The translations under genes and the position numbers were made by a program. From Candidatus Scybalocola faecavium (lineage in GTDB: Bacteria > Bacillota > Clostridia > Lachnospirales > Lachnospiraceae): a DNA stretch of 64,000 bases. Under the pieces are notes generated by a model that did not search any database, was not told the DNA's origin, and saw only the letters and a program-made list of their open reading frames with translations. Of the stretch, positions 36,910 to 45,234 are shown piece by piece (position 1 is the stretch's first letter; every line of letters starts with the position of its first letter). Where the stretch lies: the NCBI GenBank assembly GCA_018713145.1, contig DVFP01000012.1:1-64000 (forward strand), in the 5' to 3' direction.

Positions 36910-36967
36910 ATGAAAAAAATTTTTAAAAGTCAGTGTTATTCTTTGCCTGCTTTGTGGACTCTTATCA
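36910..36967 (+). other. Signal-peptide start of the secreted protein, one base out of frame
   Basis: AAGGAGGG is followed by ATG at 36910 and a tract A7-T5-A4. In the ATG frame the reading ends at TAA after 32 codons. Removing one base from the tract gives MKKIFKVSVILCLLCGLLS leading into VTAFAAD, a textbook signal peptide with an AFA-A cleavage site, joined to the frame at 36968. Confidence 0.75.
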
Positions 36968-37351
36968 GTGACAGCTTTTGCTGCAGACTCACACTATTCC
37001 TTATATAATATGAAAAATACCGGGCGGAACTGGAACTCCACGGGATCGTTTAATACGAAAGCGACTGCTGGAGCTTCCTGGTATATGAGGATTACCGGTA
37101 TTGGCTTTGGCGGCGCAAGTACATCTGGTACCCTCGGCATTGCCCATGCCCCAGGACGCTACATTGGGGGCAGTTCGCCATATTCAGTTTCAGGCACTCC
37201 TTATTGGTCTAAAACTACTTGCGGAAACGCCTTTATGGGATGGCAGGATGGCGGTATTGCAAATACGGATTATGTATTGCTTGTACGTCTTGATGATTTG
37301 ATCACTGGTACATCATCTGCATATACTACTGGATGGTGGAACGCATATTAA
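36968..37351 (+). CDS. Small secreted Gly/Ser/Thr/Tyr-rich protein (frameshifted at its start)
   Basis: The mature part is about 122 residues after an AFAAD cleavage site. It is rich in Gly, Ser, Thr, Trp and Tyr, with one cysteine (KTTCGNAF) and the ending GWWNAY. I do not recognise the family. Size, export signal and the following lipoprotein/permease/ATPase genes recall class II or lactococcin 972-type bacteriocin loci, but no family motif is present. As assembled, the only start in this frame is a GTG at 36968 without a ribosome site; the true start is probably ATG 36910, separated by a one-base shift in an A/T tract. The strong promoter argues against simple decay. Confidence 0.65.
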   Translation: MTAFAADSHYSLYNMKNTGRNWNSTGSFNTKATAGASWYMRITGIGFGGASTSGTLGIAHAPGRYIGGSSPYSVSGTPYWSKTTCGNAFMGWQDGGIANTDYVLLVRLDDLITGTSSAYTTGWWNAY

Positions 37352-37447
37352 GTTCCTGCTTTAAAAAATAGTTTCCGACGATTCCGGTAAAAGCGTTTTA
37401 ATGGCTCTGTAACAGTTTTTGGTTTGTATAGTGCAACATATGATCAG

Positions 37448-37510
37448 GCAGGACAGTATCACATATAAACGATTTTCGGAAATCTTTAACTGTGAATGTC
37501 CTGCTTTTTT
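37448..37510 (+). terminator. Attenuator-like hairpin between secreted protein and lipoprotein
   Basis: GCAGGACA (37448-37455) pairs with TGTCCTGC (37497-37504), with CACA/TGTG and GATTT/AAATC inside and six T after. It would limit expression of the downstream ABC genes relative to the peptide. Confidence 0.7.
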
Positions 37511-37535
37511 ATGGATTTATAGGAGGAGAATTTGT

Positions 37536-38600
37536 ATGAAAAAAAAGCTTTTGATTGCCCCGGCAGTTGCCTTGGGCATCCTTGCAGCCTGCGCACAGCC
37601 TGATCCGCAGCTTCAGTCTGAAACATCTGCGGACACAAGCATATCCACGGAAAGCAGCGGGAATTTTGAGACTGTTGACTCATCGGATGCCTCGAGTGTT
37701 GAGACTCAGGCAGAGACGGCAGGAGGTTTTACGCAGCTTCAGTCTGTTGATGGCACTACAGTTACAGAAATTATCGGCGAAGGGGATTATGCTCTGACCC
37801 TTGATGCCAACGTACATATCCCCGATGTTTCTCCTCAGGAGGGAACCTTTGCTGCAAAAAGCCTGGATCTTTCTGCCATTGAAGATGCATTGGGCAATGG
37901 AGAAACGCTTTCTCCCGAATCATCAGGAACGCGTTATACTTCTCAGGACGGCAGTATCAGCTTTTTTGTTCCCCCTGGCCCCATTGGCTATGCCTTGTTT
38001 GAAAATCAGAATCTGAGCAGTTATTACTCCGGCGCGAATCCTTACACAAAGCTTCCTGATGAAATGACAGAGCAGGAAAATGCTTTTGTTTCTGAGATGA
38101 CAGTCACAGCTCAGGAAAGTCTTGAAAATATCATGCCGGTCAGTCAGCTAAAAAATACCGGGTATCAGGTATTTGAGGATAATGATCTGTCTTATGCCAG
38201 CCTGTCGTTTATCTCTGAGTTTGCAGGCTATCCTCTCATTGACGCCTCTCAGGCCGCCTATATGGTTACAGATGTAACTCTTGGAACAGAAGGCGTTATC
38301 CGGGTTAATTTCCAGGGCTTCTATGATATGGGGGAATCTGTGGATACGGATATTCTTTCGCTGGAGGAAGTTTTGGAGATTGTGCGTACTGGGGTTGAAG
38401 AAAAAAATATCAATACCTATCCGATACCTGTTACCGATATAAGCCTTGCTTATATGGTTGAAAATGTTACAGAAACCTCCGCGGACTTTTATCCGGTATG
38501 GTGTTTTTCAGGGGATGTAGACGAGGTCATTGGCCATCATCCGTTAATCTGTATTGATGCCAGAAACGGCAGTATTGTTACAATGTTCAGTCAGTACTAA
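37536..38600 (+). CDS. Lipoprotein of the secreted-peptide/ABC locus
   Basis: A 354-residue protein with a lipoprotein signal (MKKKLLIAPAVALGILAAC, lipobox LAAC) and a Ser/Thr/Glu-rich linker, so it sits on the outer face of the membrane. The C-terminal 90 residues (YPIPVTDISLAYMV, FYPVWCFSGDV, ICIDARNGSIV) resemble YycI or PepSY-like folds by eye only. ATG 37536 is chosen because AGGAGG lies 9 bases before it; longer frames have no site. It is the first of five genes transcribed together to 41641. Its function is unknown; binding or sensing of the upstream peptide is one possibility. Confidence 0.78.
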   Translation: MKKKLLIAPAVALGILAACAQPDPQLQSETSADTSISTESSGNFETVDSSDASSVETQAETAGGFTQLQSVDGTTVTEIIGEGDYALTLDANVHIPDVSPQEGTFAAKSLDLSAIEDALGNGETLSPESSGTRYTSQDGSISFFVPPGPIGYALFENQNLSSYYSGANPYTKLPDEMTEQENAFVSEMTVTAQESLENIMPVSQLKNTGYQVFEDNDLSYASLSFISEFAGYPLIDASQAAYMVTDVTLGTEGVIRVNFQGFYDMGESVDTDILSLEEVLEIVRTGVEEKNINTYPIPVTDISLAYMVENVTETSADFYPVWCFSGDVDEVIGHHPLICIDARNGSIVTMFSQY

Positions 38601-38621
38601 AAGGACGGAGGTTTTTATGTT

Positions 38622-39383
38622 ATGTGGCTTACTTTACTGAAAAAATCCGTGTTTAACCGAAAAATGCTCCTGGTCGTTTTCCTGGGTACGGCGATGATGC
38701 TTTTGACCTTTTTTTACCAGGGATATATGAAGCCTGGTCAGTTCAAATTGAACATGGATCTTTTTTCAGCGTATACGATTCCTTTTGCCGCATCATCCTT
38801 TGTGATTTTCTGTGGTATTTTTCCTGCGATCCCTTACGCATATAGCTATATTGAGGAGCGCAGCAGCGGATACCTGAAGTTTATTCAGCTGCGTATGTCA
38901 AGGAAGACATACGCATTTCAGAAGATTTTTTTTACAGGACTTTCCGGCGGCGCTTCCATGCTTTTTATGGGAATCCTCATATTTGCGTGGATTGATTGGA
39001 TCGCTTTGGACGTTTCCCCGGAAAATATCCAGCCGGTTTTTGAAACGCTGATATGGAAACCTGTCATTTATCTTTGGGGTGGGAGAGTAGTTTTTGCTCT
39101 TAAATGCATACTTTTGTTTTTATTCGGTGTCCTTTGGAGTGAGCTGGCGCTGATGATCTCACTGATCTTTAAAAACCGTTACGTTGCCTTTGTCCTGCCC
39201 TTCCTTATTTATGAGCTGGCCTGGATACTGATTCCAGTCAATCTTTTGAATCCGGTCTTTTTGGTACGCAGTGATTTTGACGCCCAGACACCTTTGTGGC
39301 TGCCTTATCTTATTGACTTTGTTTACATTGCTGTTGTTGTTGGAATCAATATTCTTTTATTTTGGAGGCAAAAGAAACAATGA
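38622..39383 (+). CDS. ABC-2-like membrane protein 1
   Basis: A 253-residue protein with about six hydrophobic helices. The segment YIEERSSGYLKFIQLRMSRK after helix 2 is the counterpart of the ABC-2 permease coupling motif. It is probably one of several membrane subunits used by the ATPase at 40955. GGAG lies about 10 bases before ATG 38622. The next gene begins inside its stop codon (ATGA), so they are coupled. No substrate can be read from sequence. Confidence 0.8.
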   Translation: MWLTLLKKSVFNRKMLLVVFLGTAMMLLTFFYQGYMKPGQFKLNMDLFSAYTIPFAASSFVIFCGIFPAIPYAYSYIEERSSGYLKFIQLRMSRKTYAFQKIFFTGLSGGASMLFMGILIFAWIDWIALDVSPENIQPVFETLIWKPVIYLWGGRVVFALKCILLFLFGVLWSELALMISLIFKNRYVAFVLPFLIYELAWILIPVNLLNPVFLVRSDFDAQTPLWLPYLIDFVYIAVVVGINILLFWRQKKQ

Positions 39384-40237
39384 AGGATCTGAGAAAGATT
39401 TTATATATTTTAGCAGGTCAGCTTAAGGCATCCGCCGTAAGTATCCGTGTATGGCTTGGCTATGCCATTGGCATCACGGTTGCCCTGAAAAATGCCTATG
39501 CGTATTGCGGGTATGCAGGTGAGCGGGTTTTCCAGATTTTTGAGCCTTATATGGAAAGCTTTATCAATACAGGCGATGTCTTTATCCTGCTCATAGGATA
39601 CATTTTGATCATTTCTGATGCTCCCTTCATTAACCGGCGTTCAACTCTGATGCTCTACCGCAGCAGTCGTGGTCAGTGGTTCTGGGGGATGGGGCTGTAT
39701 ATGATCATCCATTGTATCCTTTATTACGTTATTTCCGGGGTGGCCTGTATGATTTACTGTATCCGGCAGGGCTACGTGGATGATCTATGGAGTATGCCCA
39801 TGCGAAATCTGGCGCTCTATCCTTCTCTTGAAGCTGCAGAATGGTGGCGTTTGCCGCTGCCTCCGGAAAGGCTCATTACGGATTTTACCCCCACAGGCGC
39901 AATGATTCACACCTTACTGCTTCTTGCGGTGTACAGCCTGATCCTGGGATTTATTTTATTTATTTTTAATACGCTGTGGAATCAGGCTGTAGGGGCCGCT
40001 CTGACAGCATCGATCCATATCTTGGGATATATCCTGGCTTTTGGCGGTTTTGGCGGCCTTTTACCAAGGTGGTCTCTTTTAAACAACAGCATGTTTATGA
40101 CGGTCATTGCGGGGATATCGTCCATTCCCCACGCATATCTTTTATTGCTGCTTGTTTTATGCCTGCTCCTTTTTAGTGGGCCCTCTCTTATGAAAAGAGC
40201 AGATTTTGTCCACACAACGGGGGAAAGCAATGAATAG
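39380..40237 (+). CDS. ABC-linked membrane protein 2
   Basis: A 285-residue polytopic protein with about six helices. It contains DAPFINRRSTLMLYRSSRGQ near residue 75, again like the cytoplasmic coupling loop of ABC-2 permeases, and an extracellular loop near 135-170. ATG 39380 overlaps the stop of the previous gene, with GGAGG at 39364-39368. It differs clearly from its neighbour, so this is not a simple duplication. It probably forms part of one heteromeric export or immunity complex. Confidence 0.75.
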   Translation: MKDLRKILYILAGQLKASAVSIRVWLGYAIGITVALKNAYAYCGYAGERVFQIFEPYMESFINTGDVFILLIGYILIISDAPFINRRSTLMLYRSSRGQWFWGMGLYMIIHCILYYVISGVACMIYCIRQGYVDDLWSMPMRNLALYPSLEAAEWWRLPLPPERLITDFTPTGAMIHTLLLLAVYSLILGFILFIFNTLWNQAVGAALTASIHILGYILAFGGFGGLLPRWSLLNNSMFMTVIAGISSIPHAYLLLLLVLCLLLFSGPSLMKRADFVHTTGESNE

Positions 40238-40958
40238 GAAAACGGTTATCACATTTTATCTGATTTTTTCGGCTCTATGCCTGCCTGTGTTGTGGCTGAT
40301 CTGCTGGCATCATGGGGCCACTGCAGCTATAAGCTGGCCTGGCAGTCTGGGTGGCCCCACAGAACCTGGCTATAATCCGGTGGATATACTTTGGTGGCTC
40401 CTTTTATTTACCCCTGTGTGGGGAGCCTGCGGAGGGCTTTTTTCCACCGAGCTTTGCACTGCACGCTATGTTTTGCCACGATATGGTCGTCTGCGACGCT
40501 GGTGGTTTTTTCTGATTGGCAGGACAATGTCCGTCAATCTGCTGTACTTTGTACTTTTGACCATTATTAATATCTTCTGTTTCCCAAAAAGCGCAGCTTT
40601 GGAAAACATGGATGCACCAATGATGTTTTCCTTGGTTCGGATCTCTGTTATCCTTTGGGCGCATTCCTCGGCGATGATCTCTATAATGATATGGATCGTT
40701 ATTTTATCACAGCAGCATACGATGGCGCTGTTTTTCATCCTTGTTATGCAGGCGCTCGGAAAAATCCCGGTTATTATGGGCTGTCCTCCTGCCTTGAATC
40801 CTCTGGTCTGGGGAATGTACGGTTATAGTACGGATTGTATGTCTGCCGGCGGTTTTTCTCCAGGGTTTGTACTGATTGCTGAAATTTTGTGTGTCCTGTC
40901 CGCTGCCGTACTGCCACTATTAAAAAAATCATTTATATTAAGGAGTGTGGGATTATGA
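40230..40958 (+). CDS. ABC-linked membrane protein 3
   Basis: A 242-residue polytopic protein with about six helices. LPRYGRLRRWWFFLIGRT near residue 88 is the likely coupling loop. ATG 40230 overlaps the end of the previous gene behind a GGGGGAAAG site, and its own end overlaps the ATPase start by four bases, so the whole set is translated as a coupled unit. Three different membrane subunits with one ATPase recall LanFEG-type immunity exporters, although two membrane subunits are usual there. Confidence 0.75.
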   Translation: MNRKTVITFYLIFSALCLPVLWLICWHHGATAAISWPGSLGGPTEPGYNPVDILWWLLLFTPVWGACGGLFSTELCTARYVLPRYGRLRRWWFFLIGRTMSVNLLYFVLLTIINIFCFPKSAALENMDAPMMFSLVRISVILWAHSSAMISIMIWIVILSQQHTMALFFILVMQALGKIPVIMGCPPALNPLVWGMYGYSTDCMSAGGFSPGFVLIAEILCVLSAAVLPLLKKSFILRSVGL

Positions 40959-41641
40959 GACCCAAAAAGAATAATTCGACCACAGCAACGAAAATAGAGG
41001 TGATCAATGTAAGTAAACGATTTAAAAATGAGCAGGTTTTAAAAAATATAAATCTCACTTTGACAGATGATCATATTTATGGTTTTGTAGGCCGGAACGG
41101 AAGCGGTAAATCGGTGCTTTTTAAACTCATATGCGGATATATGATACCGGATGAAGGAAAGATCATTGTTTGCGGCAAGCACATCGGAAAAGACGTTGAT
41201 TTTCCTGACAGCCTTGGCGCTTTGATTGAATCTCCGGGATTTATCTGGTATCAGTCCGGTTATGCCAATTTATTATATTTAGCAAAAATACGAAATCAGA
41301 TCTCCAAATCTCAGGTAAAAGACGCCATCCGTCGTGTGGGTCTGGATCCGGAAAGCAGGAAATGGGTAGGGAAATACTCATTTGGTATGAAACAGCGTCT
41401 GGGGATTGCCCAGGCAATCATGGAAGAACCTAATATCCTTATTCTTGACGAACCGATGAATGGCCTGGACGAGTCAGGGGTTGAGGATATTCGCAGACTG
41501 CTCCTGGATTATAAAAAATCCGGGCGCATCATCCTGATTACAAGTCATAACAGTGAAGATATTCGCGCTTTGTGTGATGAGGTGTATTTGATGAAGGGGG
41601 GAACGATTGAAAAGAAAGTTGACGAAAATAAAGAGGCTTAA
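40955..41641 (+). CDS. ABC transporter ATP-binding protein of the secreted-peptide locus
   Basis: A short (228-residue) ATPase: Walker A GRNGSGKSVLF near residue 47, signature YSFGMKQRLGIAQA (a variant of LSGGQ) near 136, Walker B ILILDEPMNGLDE and switch His in ITSHNSED. The variant signature and short length are typical of bacteriocin-immunity and peptide ABC ATPases. ATG 40955 has AAGGAG upstream and overlaps the previous stop. It ends the five-gene set; the next gene has its own promoter. Confidence 0.9.
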   Translation: MRPKKNNSTTATKIEVINVSKRFKNEQVLKNINLTLTDDHIYGFVGRNGSGKSVLFKLICGYMIPDEGKIIVCGKHIGKDVDFPDSLGALIESPGFIWYQSGYANLLYLAKIRNQISKSQVKDAIRRVGLDPESRKWVGKYSFGMKQRLGIAQAIMEEPNILILDEPMNGLDESGVEDIRRLLLDYKKSGRIILITSHNSEDIRALCDEVYLMKGGTIEKKVDENKEA

Positions 41642-41731
41642 CCCTGTGCGGCTGGAGTAAGATTTTGTTTGATTGACATAACCTTATTTGTGGAATGCTT
41701 GTCAAGAATTTCCCTGCCTGTAAAAATATAG

Positions 41732-41760
41732 TTGACTCTCAGGAGAAAATTATATATAGT
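41732..41760 (+). promoter_or_regulatory. Promoter of the DUF6076-like gene
   Basis: TTGACT (41732-41737), 17 bases, TATAGT (41755-41760). Confidence 0.7.
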
Positions 41761-41807
41761 AATAATATATATAAAATTTGTAACTACCAAGCATAGGGGG
41801 AACGGTT

Positions 41808-42638
41808 ATGTCAAATAAAGAAGACTTATACATACATGTGTATACGGGCATTGGTTCGGAAACGATGGCTTATCGGAACCCGGATGAAACGTGGGAAACA
41901 GGCAGCGCGCTTCTGGAATTTATTTATACAGATCTGTCCGGTCTAGGGTTTGGAAGATCCGCTTCGGGAGATATGGAATTTCTCAGAGGGCTCCATCCCT
42001 ATTTCAGACATATTTCCCAGGAAAATTTCACCAGCTTTTTTGAAAACAGTCTGAACAGCACGTATAGAGGGACATTTTGCATCAGCGGATTGGAACAGCT
42101 CCAGAAAACTTATGAAAACTGGCTGATTCGCTATACAAAAGGCGGATTAAAGGGAGATCTGCTTACGGAGGTGGGAAAATATCGTTTTTATACTCAGACC
42201 CACTATGTTATGGAAGGAGAGGAACTGGCTCTGGATTATTTCCTGCTGGGCTTTGAGGATTGTCTTTTCCTGGAGTTTTCGGAGATCATCCGCCACAAGA
42301 TCCGGATCAAGGTGTGCAAAAACTGTAAACGTCTGTTTATTCCTAAAAAAAGTAATATTGATTATTGCACCCGGATATACACTTCTGACGGAAAAACATG
42401 TCAGGATGTGGGATATACTCAGACCTTTGCCCGCTCTGTTAAAAATGATGACTTGCTCCAGGCTTATACAAGAGCCTATAAGGCCCATTACGCCCGTATG
42501 GCCAAGCCCCGCAAGAGAGCGGAGAACCTTTCCAGGGAAGGATTTGAGACCTGGTATCAGGAAGCAAAGCAAAAGTTAAACCAGGCCCGCAGCGGAGAAA
42601 TTGATCCTGAAGAATATAAGGAATGGCTAAAAAAGTAG
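41808..42638 (+). CDS. DUF6076-like protein with a cysteine motif
   Basis: A 276-residue soluble protein. The C-terminal third has a metal-binding pattern CKNCKRLF ... DYC ... CQDVG (about residues 172-205), followed by a helical basic region (YTRAYKAHYARM, PRKRAEN). I associate this pattern with DUF6076 of Clostridia, from memory only. The function is unknown; a zinc-binding nucleic-acid role is plausible but not shown. It has its own promoter and lies between the ABC locus and tRNA-Leu, probably as a separate cargo gene. Confidence 0.75.
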   Translation: MSNKEDLYIHVYTGIGSETMAYRNPDETWETGSALLEFIYTDLSGLGFGRSASGDMEFLRGLHPYFRHISQENFTSFFENSLNSTYRGTFCISGLEQLQKTYENWLIRYTKGGLKGDLLTEVGKYRFYTQTHYVMEGEELALDYFLLGFEDCLFLEFSEIIRHKIRIKVCKNCKRLFIPKKSNIDYCTRIYTSDGKTCQDVGYTQTFARSVKNDDLLQAYTRAYKAHYARMAKPRKRAENLSREGFETWYQEAKQKLNQARSGEIDPEEYKEWLKK

Positions 42639-42657
42639 AATAAAAGTAAAAAAATCG

Positions 42658-42686
42658 TTGACATTTCCTGTGGAAAATGATAGTAT
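42658..42686 (+). promoter_or_regulatory. Promoter of tRNA-Leu
   Basis: TTGACA (42658-42663), 17 bases, TAGTAT (42681-42686). Confidence 0.8.
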
Positions 42687-42715
42687 AGTTTGTGCAGTGA
42701 ATCCCACAGGGATTT

Positions 42716-42797
42716 GCCGCTGTGGCGGAATTGGTAGACGCACTTGACTCAAAATCAAGCGGAGCGATCCGTGCCGGTTCGAGTCCGGCCAGCGGCA
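42716..42797 (+). tRNA. tRNA-Leu (anticodon CAA)
   Basis: Acceptor GCCGCTG pairs with CAGCGGC, followed by discriminator A. The anticodon stem CTTGA/TCAAG encloses CTCAAAA (anticodon CAA, codon TTG). A long variable arm and the T arm CCGGTTCGAGTCCGG are present. No CCA is encoded. Confidence 0.96.
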
Positions 42798-42807
42798 TGA
42801 GAGTTTT

Positions 42808-42837
42808 AGCCTTGAACTTTACGGTTCAAGGCTTTTT
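42808..42837 (+). terminator. Terminator after tRNA-Leu
   Basis: AGCCTTGAAC (42808-42817) pairs with GTTCAAGGCT (42824-42833), followed by T. Confidence 0.9.
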
Positions 42838-42877
42838 AAATTTTCCTTTCTTTTTTGTCATCAGTATAATCAAAAGC

Positions 42878-42914
42878 GGGTAAGTTTACATAATATTATT
42901 ATGTAAACTTACCC
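42878..42914 (-). terminator. Perfect inverted repeat after the alcohol dehydrogenase
   Basis: GGGTAAGTTTACATAATA faces its exact complement (42878-42914, 18 pairs with almost no loop). It follows the minus-strand dehydrogenase and probably ends it, although the T run is weak. Confidence 0.6.
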
Positions 42915-42940
42915 ACTTTAGTTATTATTTCCACAAATTA

Positions 42941-44368
42941 TCAGGGCTTTAAAACGACCTTCATCACATGATCTTCTTTGTTTTCAAAAAGTTCATAAGC
43001 TTTCATGGCATCTTTTAACGGGAAGCGGTGGGTAATGAGACAGGTGGTATCCAGTTTTCCTTCCTTGATCAGCTCAAGGATTCTGGCGCAGTCGCAGGCA
43101 TCCACGCCACCGGTTTTAAAGGTAAGATTCTTTCCGTACATTTGGGGGAGGGGCAGTACCTGATCTTCCTCATAAAGAGCCACAACAGTGACAACAGCAT
43201 TAGGGCGGGCGATCTTCCATGCCATCTGGAAAGTGTCTGATCCTCCTGCAGCTTCAATGACCACATCCGCGCCCCGGCCGTCGGTGATCTCCCTCAGGAT
43301 CTGCTCCGGATCTGACACACTGGGGTTAATAGTCACATGGGCGATCTGATTATCCCGCACCAGGGCCAGGCGGCTTTCGTCCCTATCGATAGCAATAATC
43401 TGGGACGGCTCATACAGGCCGGCGCACAGCATGGAACAAATCCCTGTAGGGCCGGCGCCAATGACGACCACTACGTCATTTTTATGGATTTCGCTGATCT
43501 TAGCGCTCCAGTATCCGGTGGAGAGAAGATCTCCGGTAAAAATCGCCTGCTCATCGGTCACCGGGTCAGGGATCTTTGTCAGACCGTTTTGTGCAAATGG
43601 AACACGGACATATTCCGCCTGGCCTCCATCAATACGGCACCCTAAGGCCCAGCCTCCGTTGGCATCTGTACAATTATTTACAAAGCCTTTTTGACAGAAA
43701 TAACATTCCCCGCAGAAGGTTTCCACGTTTACAGCTACACGATCGCCTACAGACAGCCCTTTAACACCGCTGCCAAGCTGGACGATCTGTCCGACCATTT
43801 CATGTCCCACCACAATACCCGGAACAGCTTTAGGGACAGCGCCATGTTTAATATGCAGATCGCTGGTACATATGGATGCCAGGGTAACTTTAACAATAGC
43901 ATCCAGCGGATGGATAATGGTTGGAATCTTTCTTTGTTCCAGAGCAAATTCGCCTTCCTTTTTATAAACCACAGCATCCATTACCGGTCCCCGGGTCATC
44001 ATTTCATGCTCTTTATTCAGCTCTCCATGGAGCATTAAAGAGGTCCAAGAAGCATTATGGGATGTAACAATAGCTTTTAAGTGGATCCTTGGGATCTTAT
44101 TTTTACGCATCTGGCGGAGAAGTTCATCCAGCCTGGCATTGGAAAAACCGCTCATAACCATCATTTCATCTGAAAAGGCTTCTCCCTCATAGACTTGATC
44201 TGTCATTTCAAAGCCTTTAATATGTGCCAAAGCACCAATGGTCTGAAGGTACATATCCGGTGTAACCATACGCACACGGATCCCCATTTTTAAAAAGATT
44301 ATTTTTAATCCCCGAAGTTTTGGAGAATTTTCAAAATTGTATAATAAAATCGTTTCTGTTCCGGCCAT
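42941..44368 (-). CDS. DUF3783 domain fused to zinc-dependent alcohol dehydrogenase
   Basis: A 475-residue fusion. Residues 1-120 match the DUF3783 pattern as I recall it (ILLYNFENSPKL, then YEGEAFSDEMMVMSGF and KAIVTSHNASWT). From about 128 an MDR alcohol dehydrogenase begins: catalytic zinc site CTSDLH and GHEMVG, structural zinc site CGECYFCQKGFVNNC, and Rossmann motif GAGPTGICS. It probably oxidises an alcohol or polyol with NAD(P). ATG 44368 is used because GGAGGTGG precedes it; upstream codons lack a site. DUF3783 normally occurs alone, so the fusion is unusual. The minus-strand promoter is at 44462-44490. Confidence 0.85.
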   Translation of the reverse strand: MAGTETILLYNFENSPKLRGLKIIFLKMGIRVRMVTPDMYLQTIGALAHIKGFEMTDQVYEGEAFSDEMMVMSGFSNARLDELLRQMRKNKIPRIHLKAIVTSHNASWTSLMLHGELNKEHEMMTRGPVMDAVVYKKEGEFALEQRKIPTIIHPLDAIVKVTLASICTSDLHIKHGAVPKAVPGIVVGHEMVGQIVQLGSGVKGLSVGDRVAVNVETFCGECYFCQKGFVNNCTDANGGWALGCRIDGGQAEYVRVPFAQNGLTKIPDPVTDEQAIFTGDLLSTGYWSAKISEIHKNDVVVVIGAGPTGICSMLCAGLYEPSQIIAIDRDESRLALVRDNQIAHVTINPSVSDPEQILREITDGRGADVVIEAAGGSDTFQMAWKIARPNAVVTVVALYEEDQVLPLPQMYGKNLTFKTGGVDACDCARILELIKEGKLDTTCLITHRFPLKDAMKAYELFENKEDHVMKVVLKP

Positions 44369-44461
44369 AAAGCCACCTCCTGGATTGTTTTCAGGTCTGT
44401 CTGAAAACCAGACCTGTGCAGCTGCTGTCATATAAAAAACAACATTTACTTCTATTTTAAT

Positions 44462-44490
44462 AATATAACCCCTTTTTAGCAATAGTTCAA
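44462..44490 (-). promoter_or_regulatory. Promoter of the DUF3783-dehydrogenase gene
   Basis: Minus strand: TTGAAC (44490-44485), 17 bases, TATATT (44467-44462). The rest of the divergent region up to 44709 holds a CAGTT/AACTG inverted repeat and the weak forward promoter TTTATA-17-TATAAT (44637-44665). Confidence 0.7.
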
Positions 44491-44709
44491 CCAGTCCCGG
44501 GCATTTATTCATAGGATGCGGGAAAATGATTCAAGGGGCATAAATCCCATGGCCGAAGGCGATTTTAAATGTTTTTTCATGTAACAGTTTGACAGGCTGA
44601 ACTGTTGCCCTTTTTAGGGTAAATAAAAAGATAGCCTTTATAAAGTTCCAAAAAAGTGATATAATGAACCAGGTAAACGGACATTTTTAATGTTTAGGAG
44701 ATAAAGGAC

Positions 44710-45234
44710 ATGGATTGCAGAGAGGCCCAGGCACTTATCGTGCCGTTTATCGAGGGAAAGCTCAACGATGAACAGAATGAAAAATTTATAGAGCATATTG
44801 AAGGCTGCAGTGATTGCTACGACGAGCTGGAAGTTTACTACATCGTAATGGTAGGCGTCAAGCAGCTGGATGAGGATGAGCACATCCTGGTGGACTTTAA
44901 GGGCGATCTGAAAAAGTACATTGCCTCAAAAAAGGAAGCCATTGCAAGAAAACATTCCCGCAGGACCCGGCGCAAACTGGGAGGAATCACAGCTTTGATC
45001 CTGCTTGCATGTGTAGCGGGTTTCGTTTCTTATAATGTGTATAATCATCCGGATCTGACGGCAAGATATATTCAAAGGATCGCCAGTGGGATAAACGTGG
45101 ATATTTCTGCGGCTTCCGGAAGGACCAGGTCTTTTATTACCCGTCAGACGGCGGATTATTTTGTAAACAGCAGCTTTGATATGCCCCTTCGGCGTATTCA
45201 GACTGCAGGTGAGGAAGGAACAGATAATGAGTAA
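44710..45234 (+). CDS. Zinc-finger (zf-HC2) single-pass membrane protein
   Basis: A 174-residue protein. The N-terminus has the anti-sigma zinc-finger pattern (MDCREAQALIVPFIEGKL, then HIEGCSDCYDEL with H-x3-C-x2-C), then a linker, a basic stretch and one membrane helix near residues 93-112. A short extracellular tail follows. Proteins of this kind usually hold an ECF sigma factor, but none is encoded nearby. Its end overlaps polA by 8 bases, so the two are translated together, an odd pairing. Confidence 0.85.
   Translation: MDCREAQALIVPFIEGKLNDEQNEKFIEHIEGCSDCYDELEVYYIVMVGVKQLDEDEHILVDFKGDLKKYIASKKEAIARKHSRRTRRKLGGITALILLACVAGFVSYNVYNHPDLTARYIQRIASGINVDISAASGRTRSFITRQTADYFVNSSFDMPLRRIQTAGEEGTDNE

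Noticed and set aside
36207..42797. Prophage or integrative element between the tRNA genes
   Set aside because: No integrase, replication, structural or conjugation genes and no visible duplicated tRNA end, so an intact element is not supported.
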